Positions 16,548 through 25,062 of a DNA stretch of 64,000 nucleotides are shown piece after piece. Location of the stretch: the NCBI GenBank assembly GCA_963805915.1, contig CAWDWD010000007.1:186001-250000 (forward strand), given 5' to 3'. The notes beneath the pieces were generated by a model. The model was not told the DNA's origin and did no database searches. It saw only the letters and a list, made by a program, of their open reading frames with translations. The position numbers and the translations under genes are program-made. Each line of letters opens with the position of its first letter. Positions within the stretch are counted from its first letter, which is position 1. This DNA comes from JAEULH01 sp963805915 (GTDB lineage: Bacteria; Pseudomonadota; Alphaproteobacteria; Rhodospirillales; Defluviicoccaceae).

Positions 16548-17776
16548 TAGGTCTTCTTGAGGATCGCCGGGACCTTGTTGAGGCGCAGCCGCGCGACCTC
16601 GGGCATGCCGGAACCCAACAGCGGCCGGAGGTAGAGCAGGAACTGATCGGTCACGTCGTGGCCGTCATCGGAGATGAATTCGTCGGGCATGACGAAGGTC
16701 TTGCCGGCGATATCCTCGAGTGCGCTCAGATGATACTCGACCGAATAGAACCCCGTGCGTTGGATCGTCACCGAGCCGCTGTAGTGACCCTGGCTCGAGC
16801 CGAAGTGGGCGTACTGCACCGCCTTCTCGCCGACCTCGCGGGCCTCGCGCGCATCCACGTCGGAGATGCAGCCAAGGAATGAGCGCTGGAGGTAGCCGAA
16901 GGTGTCGCCGCGCACCCGGGTGATGTTGGTGTGGGTCTTGATGTAGTCGGTCAACAGGTCGGCGAGCGCGCCGCTTCCCGACAATTGGACGTTGCCGTGG
17001 GCGTCATGCTCCACCTTCTTGGCGAGCTTGGTCGCGATCGGGGCGCCGCTCTCGTCGTGAATGCCCTCGGAGACGGCGACGATGCAGCGGCCGTACTTGT
17101 TGTAGACCTCCTGGACGTTCTTGACGAACCGCTCGAGGCTGAAGGCGCGCTCGGGAACGTAGATCAGGTGCGGGCCGTCATCGTCGAACTTCCGCCCCAG
17201 TGCCGAGGCGGCGGTGAGGAAGCCGGCGTGCCGGCCCATGACCACGGCGACGTAGACTCCCGGAAGCGCCCGGTTGTCCAGGTTGGCGCCGGCGAAGGCG
17301 AGGGCGACGAACCGCGCCGCCGACGGATATCCCGGCGTGTGGTCGTTGATCATCAGGTCGTTGTCGATGGTCTTGGGAACATGAACGCAGGTCAGGGGGT
17401 ATTTCGCGCCCCTGGCCTGTTCATTAAGGATCCGCAGGGTGTCCGAAGAGTCGTTGCCGCCGATGTAGAAAAACGTCTCGATTTCATGGGCCTGCAAGAC
17501 CTTGAAGATCTCGGCGCAATACTTCTCGTCGGGCTTGTCACGGGTCGAGCCGAGCGCCGAGCAGGGCGTATTGCCGACCATCTCGAGGTTATGCGTGGTC
17601 TCGCGGGTGAGATCGATGAAGTCCTCGTTGATGATGCCGCGAACCCCATGATAAGCGCCGTAAACCCTCTCGACCGTCGCCACCTTGCGCGACTCGATGA
17701 CCGCGCCGACCAGGGACTCGTTGATGACCGCGGTCGGTCCGCCGCCCTGAGCAACCAGGATTTTCCCACGCAGCAT
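16547..17776 (-). CDS. pfp: 6-phosphofructokinase, pyrophosphate-dependent type
   Basis: This protein phosphorylates fructose 6-phosphate; PPi-dependent enzymes are reversible and can serve both glycolysis and gluconeogenesis. It has 409 residues. The nucleotide region is VAQGGGPTAVINESL, and the phosphate-donor motif is GGNDSSDT (about 106-113), where Asp replaces the Gly that ATP-dependent enzymes carry in GGDGS. The substrate motif is PKTIDNDL (about 136). GRHAGFLTAASAL and AVSEGI are also conserved. PPi specificity is inferred from the GGND motif. The ATG at 17776 has a good GGAGGG site; the frame opens 11 codons earlier. Confidence 0.9.
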   Translation of the reverse strand: MLRGKILVAQGGGPTAVINESLVGAVIESRKVATVERVYGAYHGVRGIINEDFIDLTRETTHNLEMVGNTPCSALGSTRDKPDEKYCAEIFKVLQAHEIETFFYIGGNDSSDTLRILNEQARGAKYPLTCVHVPKTIDNDLMINDHTPGYPSAARFVALAFAGANLDNRALPGVYVAVVMGRHAGFLTAASALGRKFDDDGPHLIYVPERAFSLERFVKNVQEVYNKYGRCIVAVSEGIHDESGAPIATKLAKKVEHDAHGNVQLSGSGALADLLTDYIKTHTNITRVRGDTFGYLQRSFLGCISDVDAREAREVGEKAVQYAHFGSSQGHYSGSVTIQRTGFYSVEYHLSALEDIAGKTFVMPDEFISDDGHDVTDQFLLYLRPLLGSGMPEVARLRLNKVPAILKKT

Positions 17777-18220
17777 AATCTTCCCTCCGCCAACCTTTTG
17801 ATGTTCCATGGAGAATTGACCAGACGTCCCGGGCCGACCCGGCCAGTGCCGCTCGTCATTCGTTGCCGACGATTACCACGCGGGCACACCCGGTAAAAGG
17901 GCAAAAGCCCGCCGGATCACGGTCCGCCGCGGCCAAGCCATCGACGCTTGGGGTTATTCAACGTCTCCACCTCCACCGGCCCGGCCGAGCCGCCGCTCGC
18001 GATCAACCGCGGCTACGTTTGAAGCTCGCGCAAGGTTCGCTCACCATCGCTCGGGCGCAAGGCGAAAGCGCCGGCGGCTTCGGATTGGATAATGAGGCCC
18101 GCGACCCCGTTAAGGGTTCTTTCACTCCGTTTGCATACATATTGGCGGGTCGAACCGTCCTAACGCGTGTTCTCGTAACGCGCTCCGGGCCCATTCCACA
18201 GGTAGAGGCAGTCGGGGTTC
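17777..18220. other. intergenic region between divergent pfp and lipoprotein genes
   Basis: This 444-base gap must contain promoters for both divergent genes. A heptamer TAACGCG occurs twice near 18160-18182. Short open frames on both strands have no recognisable product. No RNA gene or strong hairpin was identified. Confidence 0.4.
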
Positions 18221-19423
18221 ATGGTCTCCACAAGGTTTTCGCCCATCGTTGCCGTCGCGGTCCTGGGGCTTGCGGCATGTTCCTCCGTCGGTGATCCGTT
18301 CAGCTCGGCGCCCGGCGAGAGCGCGGCGCCGGTCCCCGCCATGTCGGCGGCGGCGCCGAGCTCGTCCAATCCCATGGTTCCGGTCAGTTACGGCTCGCGC
18401 CCGCGCAACGTCGGCGCGGTCGCCTACACCGGAAGCTTCACCACCGGCGGCGCGGTACCGGCATTGGGGACGACGAATTTCGAGCCGCCGGGAGTGACGC
18501 CGGGTGCTTCGACGGGAACCTACGTCGGGCGTAAGGTGACCGAGCTGCGCGACGAACTGCGCCGGCTGCAGACCACGATTTCCGACGGCAACCAGCGGCT
18601 CCAGGGCGTCCGCCATAAGGTGATCGAGGACTCCCAGCGCTACCACGGCACCATCGCCGGCATCAATACCCGCCTGCAGGTCGGGACCACGCCGGGCAAC
18701 CCGATCCTGGTCCAGCAGTTCAACGCCGCCGAGGGCGATCTCGACCGCCTCGCCACCGACGTCATCGAGATGAACAAGATGGTGACCTCGGTCAACGGCA
18801 ACTCCAACCTCGCGTCCTACCTCGCCGAGGCGACCCGGGCCACCTTCGGCCTCTCCGGCGCGGTCGACGAGGATCATCGCCAGCTTGCCATCCTCCAGGA
18901 CGAGGTCGACCAGACCCTGGTCCTGATCGATCGCCTGCTCAGCGAACTCAGCCAGGACATCCGCCGCCAGACCGAGTACGTCGCCTCCGAGCGCAGCAAC
19001 CTCAACCTGCTCGCGTCGGGCATCCGCAACGGCGAGATCTACGGCGCCAGCTTCTCCAACCAGCCGATGATGCAGGCGATGATGGCGCCCGTGCAGCCGT
19101 CGCAGGTCTCATCCCTGGCCCAGCGCCGGCCGCTGGTCGTCATCCGCTTCGACCGTCCGACGGTGGCCTACAAGGAAGCCGTCTACAACGCCATCAGCAA
19201 GGTCCTCGAACGGCGCAACAACGCCGCCTTCGATCTGGTCGCGGTCACTCCCGACCAGGGCAGCCTCGGGCGCATCGCGGTCGAGAGCAGCAAGGCCCGC
19301 CGCCAGGCCGAAAACGTCAAGCGCGCGCTGGTCGACATGGGCCTGCCCTCAAGCCGCGTCGCCCTCTCCGCCGCCTCCTCCGACACCTCCACCGTCAACG
19401 AAGTCCACATCTACGTCCGCTAA
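18221..19423 (+). CDS. lipoprotein with coiled coil and OmpA-like C-terminal fold
   Basis: This 400-residue protein starts with a lipoprotein signal (IVAVAVLGLAACSS, Cys near 20). A Ser/Pro/Ala-rich linker to about residue 95 follows, then a long heptad-rich helical region (about 105-275: VTELRDELRRLQTTISDGN, DLDRLATDVIEMNKM, RQLAILQDEVDQTLVLIDRL). The C-terminal domain (about 300-400: PLVVIRFDRPTVAYKEAVY, AFDLVAVTP, RRQAENVKRALVDMGLPSSRV, VNEVHIYVR) has the strand/helix order of OmpA-like domains but lacks the usual peptidoglycan-binding signature. I recognise no named family. It is probably anchored to the outer membrane and acts in envelope organisation; this is inference. A hairpin terminator follows. 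Confidence 0.75.
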   Translation: MVSTRFSPIVAVAVLGLAACSSVGDPFSSAPGESAAPVPAMSAAAPSSSNPMVPVSYGSRPRNVGAVAYTGSFTTGGAVPALGTTNFEPPGVTPGASTGTYVGRKVTELRDELRRLQTTISDGNQRLQGVRHKVIEDSQRYHGTIAGINTRLQVGTTPGNPILVQQFNAAEGDLDRLATDVIEMNKMVTSVNGNSNLASYLAEATRATFGLSGAVDEDHRQLAILQDEVDQTLVLIDRLLSELSQDIRRQTEYVASERSNLNLLASGIRNGEIYGASFSNQPMMQAMMAPVQPSQVSSLAQRRPLVVIRFDRPTVAYKEAVYNAISKVLERRNNAAFDLVAVTPDQGSLGRIAVESSKARRQAENVKRALVDMGLPSSRVALSAASSDTSTVNEVHIYVR

Positions 19424-19439
19424 CCGCTCTCCCGCCCAG

Positions 19440-19474
19440 CACGCCAACGGCCAATACCGGTCGTTGGCGTGTTT
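19440..19474 (+). terminator. hairpin terminator after the coiled-coil lipoprotein gene
   Basis: A perfect 10-bp stem, CACGCCAACG (19440-19449) with CGTTGGCGTG (19462-19471), has a 12-base loop and is followed by TTTGCGTTG. It lies 17 bases after the stop. The T-run is short, so termination strength is uncertain. Confidence 0.6.
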
Positions 19475-19670
19475 GCGTTGAGACGGCCGGTTCAAGTTAC
19501 CAAGCGTTCCGGAAGCCGAAGGATTCAGCACCGCATCCCGAACATCCGGGTCGCGCAGGTTAAAGCCCAGGCCGATGGTGGGGATGCGAGGTTTGGCGGT
19601 ATCGAGATAGGCCCGCGGCTTTACTCTGTTCCTCTCCCTGCTCAAGGACCATCGAAGTCGCAGGCTGTAA

Positions 19671-20138
19671 TCACCCCACCATGGCGGCGTAACGAAGTAC
19701 TATAATTTTATCCTCCCGCCATTCCGTGCGCTGGCTCAAGCGAAACTTCAGAGCGCCGGACTGTTCATCCTGCCCCATTACAAACTCGACATCGCGACTA
19801 CCGCCGTCACCCCTGACGCCGTAGCTCACCTTGGATAGCAAATCCGAGCGAAACAAAAGCAGACTCGCCTTTATCTGGCCTCGCCCGATAGACGTCTATC
19901 TCATTCACTGTGCCGAGATACAGGTTCGTATGAACCTGGGATTTCCGTGTGACCTGAAGACCTGGCAGCCGCGTGCCGCTCCAAGCGAACCAATCCCAAA
20001 TCCAGGCAGGGTCTTTCCGTCCTCGCACTAGAAGAACGGTCGAAGCCCAGCCTGTAACATCGGTCGAGCTTCATCGGTCAGCGCCAGCAAGTAGGACGCT
20101 TCATCCTGGACATTTACCAACCGACAGGGCGCTGTCAA
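19671..20138 (-). CDS. unknown protein, fourth gene of the AT-rich cassette (two frame breaks)
   Basis: Three overlapping frame segments read as one protein of about 155 residues. The TTG at 20138 overlaps the stop of the preceding gene (TTGA) and starts LTAPCRLVNVQDEASYLLAL. A break near 20030 leads into RGRKDPAWIWDWFAW, then NLYLGTVNEIDVYRARPDK. A break at 19840-19842 (A/T run) leads into SKVSYGVRGDGGSRDVEF, then SGALKFRLSQRTEW, ending at 19671. The segments look like beta-rich coding sequence, but I recognise no family. Translation across the breaks is a reconstruction, not a direct reading. Confidence 0.4.
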
Positions 20139-20474
20139 ACAACCCCAAACAAGTTAGCCGCAAAGTTCTCAACGGTCCGCGTGACACCTTCCCAGATGTT
20201 CCCCGGCTTTTTAGCCATTTCGGGGTTGGTTAAGTAGCCTTTCTCAATTCCAGAAACGGTGCATTCCCGATCACAAAGATCGGCAGGCTCCCGTGTAATC
20301 GAGAAGCCGTCGAAAACTTCAATGCCGCCGCTATCTGATATCAGAGCTTTCTCCACCCGCTCTCTGATCGCATTAAGCTCTCCTTCGTCGACAGGACGAC
20401 GTTCGAAGTCGCTCTCTTCTCTGCACCTCGATCGCCTCGATAATTTCGTCAAGGATCGACGACACTCCCTCCAA
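20135..20474 (-). CDS. unknown protein, third gene of the AT-rich cassette (frame break near 20420)
   Basis: The clear part is RRPVDEGELNAIRERVEKAL ... GGIEVFDGFSITREPADLC ... EKGYLTNPEMAKKPGNIW, ending in NLFGVV at 20135. Upstream, another frame gives a plausible N-terminus (LEGVSSILDEIIEAIEVQ) from a TTG near 20474 or GTG near 20465, and one base too many around 20415-20425 separates them. The product would be about 110 residues and soluble. No family is recognised. Its TGA stop overlaps the TTG of the next gene, which implies translational coupling. Confidence 0.4.
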
Positions 20475-20487
20475 TCGCTCGTCGGTT

Positions 20488-21947
20488 TTAGTCCGCAGGG
20501 TTTAAGGCTATTGCGCAGCGGTTGAGATACTCGGCTCCTTCGGCCCCAGTCCGGATTTTAGTTTGCGCAGATCATCGAGAAGTTTCCGCAGCGACCGGTC
20601 CCCGTAGGCGAAGGCATCTTCCCGATCCGTCAATTGGGCAACTGCCATGACCACACGTGCATCGCTCTCCGCAGGCGTTTGGGCAATCAGACATGCAAGC
20701 CACGGCCCTAAAAGGTCCTCTCGCTCGTGCCGCGTGGATGGAGTGAAAAGTCGACCCGCTACGACAGGCTTTTCCGCCATCGAAGTCGAGTTTTGCGACC
20801 AGGCGATCCAGCCAATGGCCGTAGCCCCGCTTCTCAAATCTCTCGCCAGCGGTGAAGATTCGAATGAGATGAAAGAAGAATGGGACAAAGCCAGTTGCTT
20901 GCCGCGTCGGATGGGTGTCGCTCTCGGCGCCAGTGTCGCTGAGAAGTCGAGACACGATCCTTGAAGCAAGGTCTGTCCGCTGCCGCCGTTCGGCGAACCA
21001 GCCGAGCATCACACCGGCACAAACGACTATCGTGTCCGCCGAGGCATTCTGGACAATCGCAGAGAAGACAGCGGGAGGGGAAGGCTGATCCAACGATGGA
21101 CGTCCCACCATGGACGCCAACCAACTCAGGACCTCATTCCATCCCCTTTCCAGGAGGTCGGGAGTCAGGAGCGGCTCAATAAGTGGAAAGTCGTCTTCGA
21201 GCGCATGTCTCTGCCCATCGAACCAGCGAAGAACCATTTCCGCATAGTACTCCGCTCCGATTTCGTCGTCGTTGAAGACGGCAACAGCCAATAAATAGGC
21301 TGAATTTTGTAGATGCTGCTGTAAGAACGGCCAACTGGCGGCGTATCTCTGCCATTGTTCCGCAGGCGCAAGTTCCCGTTGGCGCCACGCATACATTTGG
21401 TCAACAATCTTAAGCGCGTGTTCCCAGGTTCCGACAAGGCTACTGACCACTTCCTTGTATGCAGATTGGTCAGAGCCGGCTAGGCGCGGAACCGTTGGCT
21501 CTGAAATCTCTGCTTCCGGCTCGTAGATGCGGCGTTGAGTGACCCAGTCTTCGAGGCGATGAGCAAGTATAGCAACAAGATCCAGCAGACTAATCGTCAC
21601 CGCCGGGGCCGAGTGCCGCCCGTCTGCCGGCAACAGCTGAAAGGGAACGCGAGCTAGGGTCTGGATAAAATCGTTCTCCTGACCGATGTACCGTGTCGCC
21701 CGATCAAACAACCGGCGGTACTCCCCGATCCAGTCTTCATGCAAAGCACCCCAGTCACCGATTTGCGCGAAACTTGCGGCTTGGCCATTCCGTCACACGT
21801 TTCGTAGGCTTCTATCAGGAAGCGATGAAAGTCGATCATCTCGTCCAGTGCGTTCTGGAAGCTCGTGAATGCCAGACGATCCATGTGTCCGATAACTTTA
21901 TCGGCCAGTTCCTCAAGCATATCGGATGGGGACGGCTGCTTTTTCAT
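20488..21947 (-). CDS. unknown alpha-helical protein of about 485 residues, second gene of the AT-rich cassette (three frame breaks)
   Basis: The ATG at 21947 overlaps the stop of the upstream membrane-protein gene (ATGA). The start reads MKKQPSPSDMLEELADKV ... NALDEMIDFHRFLIEAYETC. After a break at 21762-21764 (restored by one more A) it continues GDWGALHEDWIGEYRRLF, and the longest unbroken part runs to about 20775 (ATISLLDLVAILAHRLEDW-like and WPFLQQHLQNSAYLLAVAVF helices). A break at 20770-20773 leads into AGRLFTPSTRHEREDLLGPW, and one at 20556-20559 leads to a C-terminus EYLNRCAIALNPAD ending at 20488. Without the last correction it ends at 20508. The sequence is helical and aromatic-rich, and I recognise no domain. 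Confidence 0.45.
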
Positions 21948-23045
21948 CGCCTCTGTTTGCCGAACCTGAAGCTTTGTCTGATTAAGAAACGTTCCATCGC
22001 GTTTAACGGAACCCCGTGATTTCGCCGACAGATGATGCCATCGTCCAGCAGTGGCCATCGCCAATTTGGAAGAAATACCAGTGTGGGGCAGGAACGTCCC
22101 TGGGAAGCATCGGCTGCTTGCTTGCTACAGCGGTTCAACCAGCTTCGAACGGCCCATCTTAAAGGTCTTAGCCACACATCCTTGAGTGTCTTTTTTGAAG
22201 TGGCGGACGCCGCGACTTCGATCTTACCGAATTCTCCAAGGCTAGAACCGAGCAAATCGTTGGTTGCCCATCCTCCATGAGGCATGTTCCCGATTGATCA
22301 AGGAGGAAGTGCTCAGCATTGGCATAGCGAGCCCCGTCAATCTTTCTGAAAGGTCATCGGGAATTAAAACATAGCTCGACGGCACGAGAGCGCGCTCTGC
22401 TGGGCGCATGAAACTGAGACTGGTCTGAAGAAAATGCCACAATGCCGCGTAAATTTATTATCAACCATATCAGATGAATGGCAGTGAGCACAACTTTGGA
22501 TATTTCGAGGCCGTACCATAGCCAAGGCCCTGAACAGCTACCTGTGCAGGCCAAAGGAGTTGCGCAGCCAGCACAATTGACAAGGCAATGCCGCTTGCGC
22601 CGATCCGATATGCCAGCGTTTCGCCGTAGTACACCTGAATATCAGAAACAGTGCTTGATGAAACTTCCCGTTGTACGATCAAAGTGACCAGGCCGACGGC
22701 GATAGGAAAAAGAAGTCCGATCATCACAACCTGCGCGCCCAAAAAGTAGCTGGTGACATCCTTGAGGAAAGGTCCGATGGTCTGGTCGTTGCTCCATAAA
22801 GGGATGAGGTGCGGCCACTGAGTTGAGACCATGGTTTCCGTTAGGATGAACAAGCCAACTAAAGCAGCGTACGGAACAAGGAAGCCGAGAAGGCCGCGCT
22901 GTCCATAAATTTTCTGCAGTATTTTCACGCCTGCAGGTGGGCGCGCACTTAGAATCGCAGCATTCGTTCTTAGATGTTTCTTGACGTCTTTTGCGACCGC
23001 GCAACGGATGCTAAGTAGAATTGAAACCATCAGCCAGTCTGTCAC
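21944..23045 (-). CDS. unknown four-helix membrane protein with cytosolic C-terminal domain, first gene of the AT-rich cassette (three frame breaks)
   Basis: The first, unbroken part (GTG at 23045 or ATG at 23030, to about 22530) has strong membrane segments: GLLGFLVPYAALVGLFIL, YFLGAQVVMIGLLFPIAVGL and GIALSIVLAAQLLWP. One more helix, VVLTAIHLIWLIINL, is in the next frame. After breaks near 22515, 22431-22434 and 22254-22256 a soluble tail continues (PSSYVLIPDDLSERLTGL; SLGEFGKIEVAASATSK; VFLPNWRWPLLDDG), ending at 21944. The joined length is about 365 residues. I recognise no family. This gene begins the minus-strand cassette. Confidence 0.5.
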
Positions 23046-23186
23046 AGAAAGTTCCCTGGGTACCTAGCCGCGGCCATTGATACTTATCCCACTTAATTAG
23101 ACTTAATTGACCGGAGGGATTCCGGACCGGCTTTAACGTCAGTCCGTCAGTCCGTCAGTCCGTTGGGCCGCCGCGCGGCGGAAGGA
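23046..23186. other. upstream region of the cassette with direct and inverted repeats
   Basis: A 10-base direct repeat (ACTTAATTAG / ACTTAATTGA, 23091-23110) lies about 50 bases upstream of the cassette start and could be an operator or promoter element. The octamer GTCAGTCC is repeated three times in tandem (23138-23161). An 11-base inverted repeat AACGTYAGTCC flanks 23135-23194 and encloses a GC-rich palindrome (CCGCCGCGCGGCGG). No gene is supported here. Confidence 0.6.
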
Positions 23187-23273
23187 CTAACGTTCCCGCG
23201 TTCGGCTTTCGCGCAAGTCGCTGTCCGTGGACCAGAATAAATTCGCATGACATGCGCCACAACGGGCATGCAC
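23187..23273 (-). pseudogene. short zinc-finger-like fragment, possibly a Com-type phage regulator remnant
   Basis: A 28-residue frame from a GTG at 23273 encodes VHARCGACHANLFW ... RESRTRER. The CxxC pair near the start followed by NLF resembles the first half of Mu-like Com proteins (small zinc-binding translational regulators), but the second cysteine pair is missing. The match is by eye only. It directly follows another small frame on the same strand. Confidence 0.25.
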
Positions 23274-23283
23274 GACGCTGACC

Positions 23284-23571
23284 CTACATGGGGGCAGTCT
23301 CTTGTGTTGCCGTTGCTCGGATGCCGGTTCGGACAGTTGACCTAGTAGTGTGAACATTAAAGGGGGCCGTCGTTGTCGGGGGTATTGCCGCGCCCCCTTG
23401 GGCCAGGGCGTCGGCCGGGTCGGGGGCGCCGTTGCGGTCCCACGCGGCCGCCACGACGGCGCGCAGGTGATCGAGCAGACGCACCTCCTCCGCGACCGCC
23501 TGTGCCAGCAAAGCCGGCCACCAAGCTCCATCGTGCCCGAGCGCGGTGGTGCCGGGCGAGAGCAAGCACAA
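23284..23571 (-). pseudogene. small frame, possible phage-derived remnant
   Basis: A 95-residue frame with amphipathic helical content (PALLAQAVAEEVRLLDHLRA, VVAAAWDRNGAPDPADALAQ) lies just upstream of the zinc-finger-like fragment. Small proteins of this type sit next to com genes in some Mu-like prophages, but I cannot name a family. The last part (after about residue 72) is low quality. Chance coding in GC-rich DNA is not excluded. Confidence 0.3.
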
Positions 23572-23701
23572 CCTAAAGTAGATTTACCGGAATTTCAACC
23601 CGGAACACCGAGGGCTCGCGGCTTCACAAAAAACCGCTTGGTCCCGGCCCGCGTTGCTGTAAGCATCGCCCCCGCTGGCGCGCTGACGGGAGGGACGGGC
23701 G

Positions 23702-24184
23702 ATGAATGTGATGCGGGGGGATGGGCGGATTCATGCGAGTTCGTGGCACGAAACCCATCGCGAAGCGACCGATCTCGCCAACCGGCTGAAGGGTCTGGGG
23801 CCGTGGACCGGGATGGTCGCGATCACGAGGGGCGGGCTGGTGCCGGCCGCCATCGTCGCCCGGGTCCTCGGCATTCGTCTGATCGACACGATCTGTCTCG
23901 CCAGCTATGACGGTCAGGTCAAGGGCCCGATCGAGGTCGTCAAGGCGGCGCCGGCCGCGATCGGCGATGGCTCCGGCTGGCTCCTGATCGACGATGTCGC
24001 CGACAGCGGCGCCACCGCCGAGGAGTCGCGCCGGCAGTTGCCCAAGGCCCATTACGCCGCGCTCTACGTCAAGCCGGCGGCGCGACCGTTTGTCGATACC
24101 TTCCTGCGCGAGGTCGATCAGGACGTCTGGATCGATTTCCCCTGGGACCGCGATCCCCACGTTCCGGACCGAGGTAAGGCGTGA
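23702..24184 (+). CDS. gpt: xanthine/guanine phosphoribosyltransferase
   Basis: This 160-residue type I phosphoribosyltransferase salvages xanthine and guanine with PRPP. The PRPP-binding motif is WLLIDDVADSGAT (about 93-105). The N-terminal active-site stretch is MVAITRGGLVPAAIVARVLG, and the C-terminal base-binding segment is DVWIDFPWDRDP, where Gpt proteins carry their conserved Trp. Length matches E. coli Gpt. A GGAGGG sequence 7 bases before the ATG supports the start. It is convergent with panC (8 bases between ends). Confidence 0.93.
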   Translation: MNVMRGDGRIHASSWHETHREATDLANRLKGLGPWTGMVAITRGGLVPAAIVARVLGIRLIDTICLASYDGQVKGPIEVVKAAPAAIGDGSGWLLIDDVADSGATAEESRRQLPKAHYAALYVKPAARPFVDTFLREVDQDVWIDFPWDRDPHVPDRGKA

Positions 24185-24192
24185 TCGCCGGT

Positions 24193-25062
24193 TCAGTCCG
24201 CGACGGCCGCGACGTTGTCGATGAGCCGGGTCCGGCCCAGCCAGGCGGCGGCGAGAACGCGACCGGGCCGCGAGCGATCGGCCCATTCCGACAAAGTCTC
24301 CGCGTCGCGCACGGCGACATAATCGACCTTGGTAAAGCCGGCGGCGAGCAGGGTGGCGGCGGCGTTCGCTTCGAGCGCGCGTGCGTCTGCGCCCGCGGCC
24401 GCGGCGCGCCCCGCGCCCAGAATCGCCGCGTGCAGCGCCGGAGCGATCCGGCGTTCGGAGGCCGTGAGGTAGGCATTGCGCGACGACAGCGCGAGACCGT
24501 CGGCCTCGCGCACCGTTTCGCCGGCGAGAATTTCGACGGGGATATTCAGATCCGCGCTCAGCCGGCGGATGACCTGGAGCTGCTGGTAGTCCTTGGCGCC
24601 GAAGACCGCGACATCGGGCAGCGCCATCAGCAGCAGCTTGGCGACGACGGTGGCGACGCCGGTAAAGAACCCCGGGCGGAACGCGCCTTCGAGGATGTCG
24701 CCGAGCTCGGGGACACTAACGCGCGTCAGCGACCCCGGCGGATAGACCTGTTCGAGCGGCGGCGCGAACAGAAGATGCGCGCCGGCGTCGCGGAGCTTGG
24801 CCGCATCGGCGGCCTCGTCGCGGGGATAGCGGGCGAAGTCCTCGTTCGGTCCGAACTGAGCAGGGTTGACGAACAGGCTGACGCAGACTTTGTCGGCGCG
24901 GGCAAGGGCGAGGCGGACCAGCGCGAGATGGCCGTCGTGCAGTGCGCCCATGGTCGGCACCAGAGCCAGCGTCTTGCCTGCGCCGCGCCACTCGCCGACA
25001 CGCGCGCGCAGATCCGCGACGGTGCGGACCGTGGCGAGCGGCGCCGCCGCGCCTTGCGTCAT
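24193..25062 (-). CDS. panC: pantothenate synthetase
   Basis: PanC condenses pantoate with beta-alanine using ATP, the last step to vitamin B5. This protein has 289 residues with the family motifs: LVPTMGALHDGHLALV (HxGH-type nucleotide site), SLFVNPAQFGPNEDFARYPR, and VFGAKDYQQLQVIRRL followed by LALSSRNAYL (KMSKS-equivalent). The ATG at 25062 follows directly on panB. As the sequence stands, panB and panC share one open frame with no stop between them; with five instead of six A in the run at 25065-25070 panB would stop in an ATGA overlap with this start. See the findings. Confidence 0.94.
   Translation of the reverse strand: MTQGAAAPLATVRTVADLRARVGEWRGAGKTLALVPTMGALHDGHLALVRLALARADKVCVSLFVNPAQFGPNEDFARYPRDEAADAAKLRDAGAHLLFAPPLEQVYPPGSLTRVSVPELGDILEGAFRPGFFTGVATVVAKLLLMALPDVAVFGAKDYQQLQVIRRLSADLNIPVEILAGETVREADGLALSSRNAYLTASERRIAPALHAAILGAGRAAAAGADARALEANAAATLLAAGFTKVDYVAVRDAETLSEWADRSRPGRVLAAAWLGRTRLIDNVAAVAD

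Noticed and set aside
23138..23163. Possible CRISPR array (three tandem 8-base units)
   Set aside because: The units are directly adjacent with no spacers, far too short, and no cas genes are present.
23125..23195. Possible integron attC site
   Set aside because: The core RYYYAAC/GTTRRRY pair is not present in the required arrangement, and no integrase gene is in the window.
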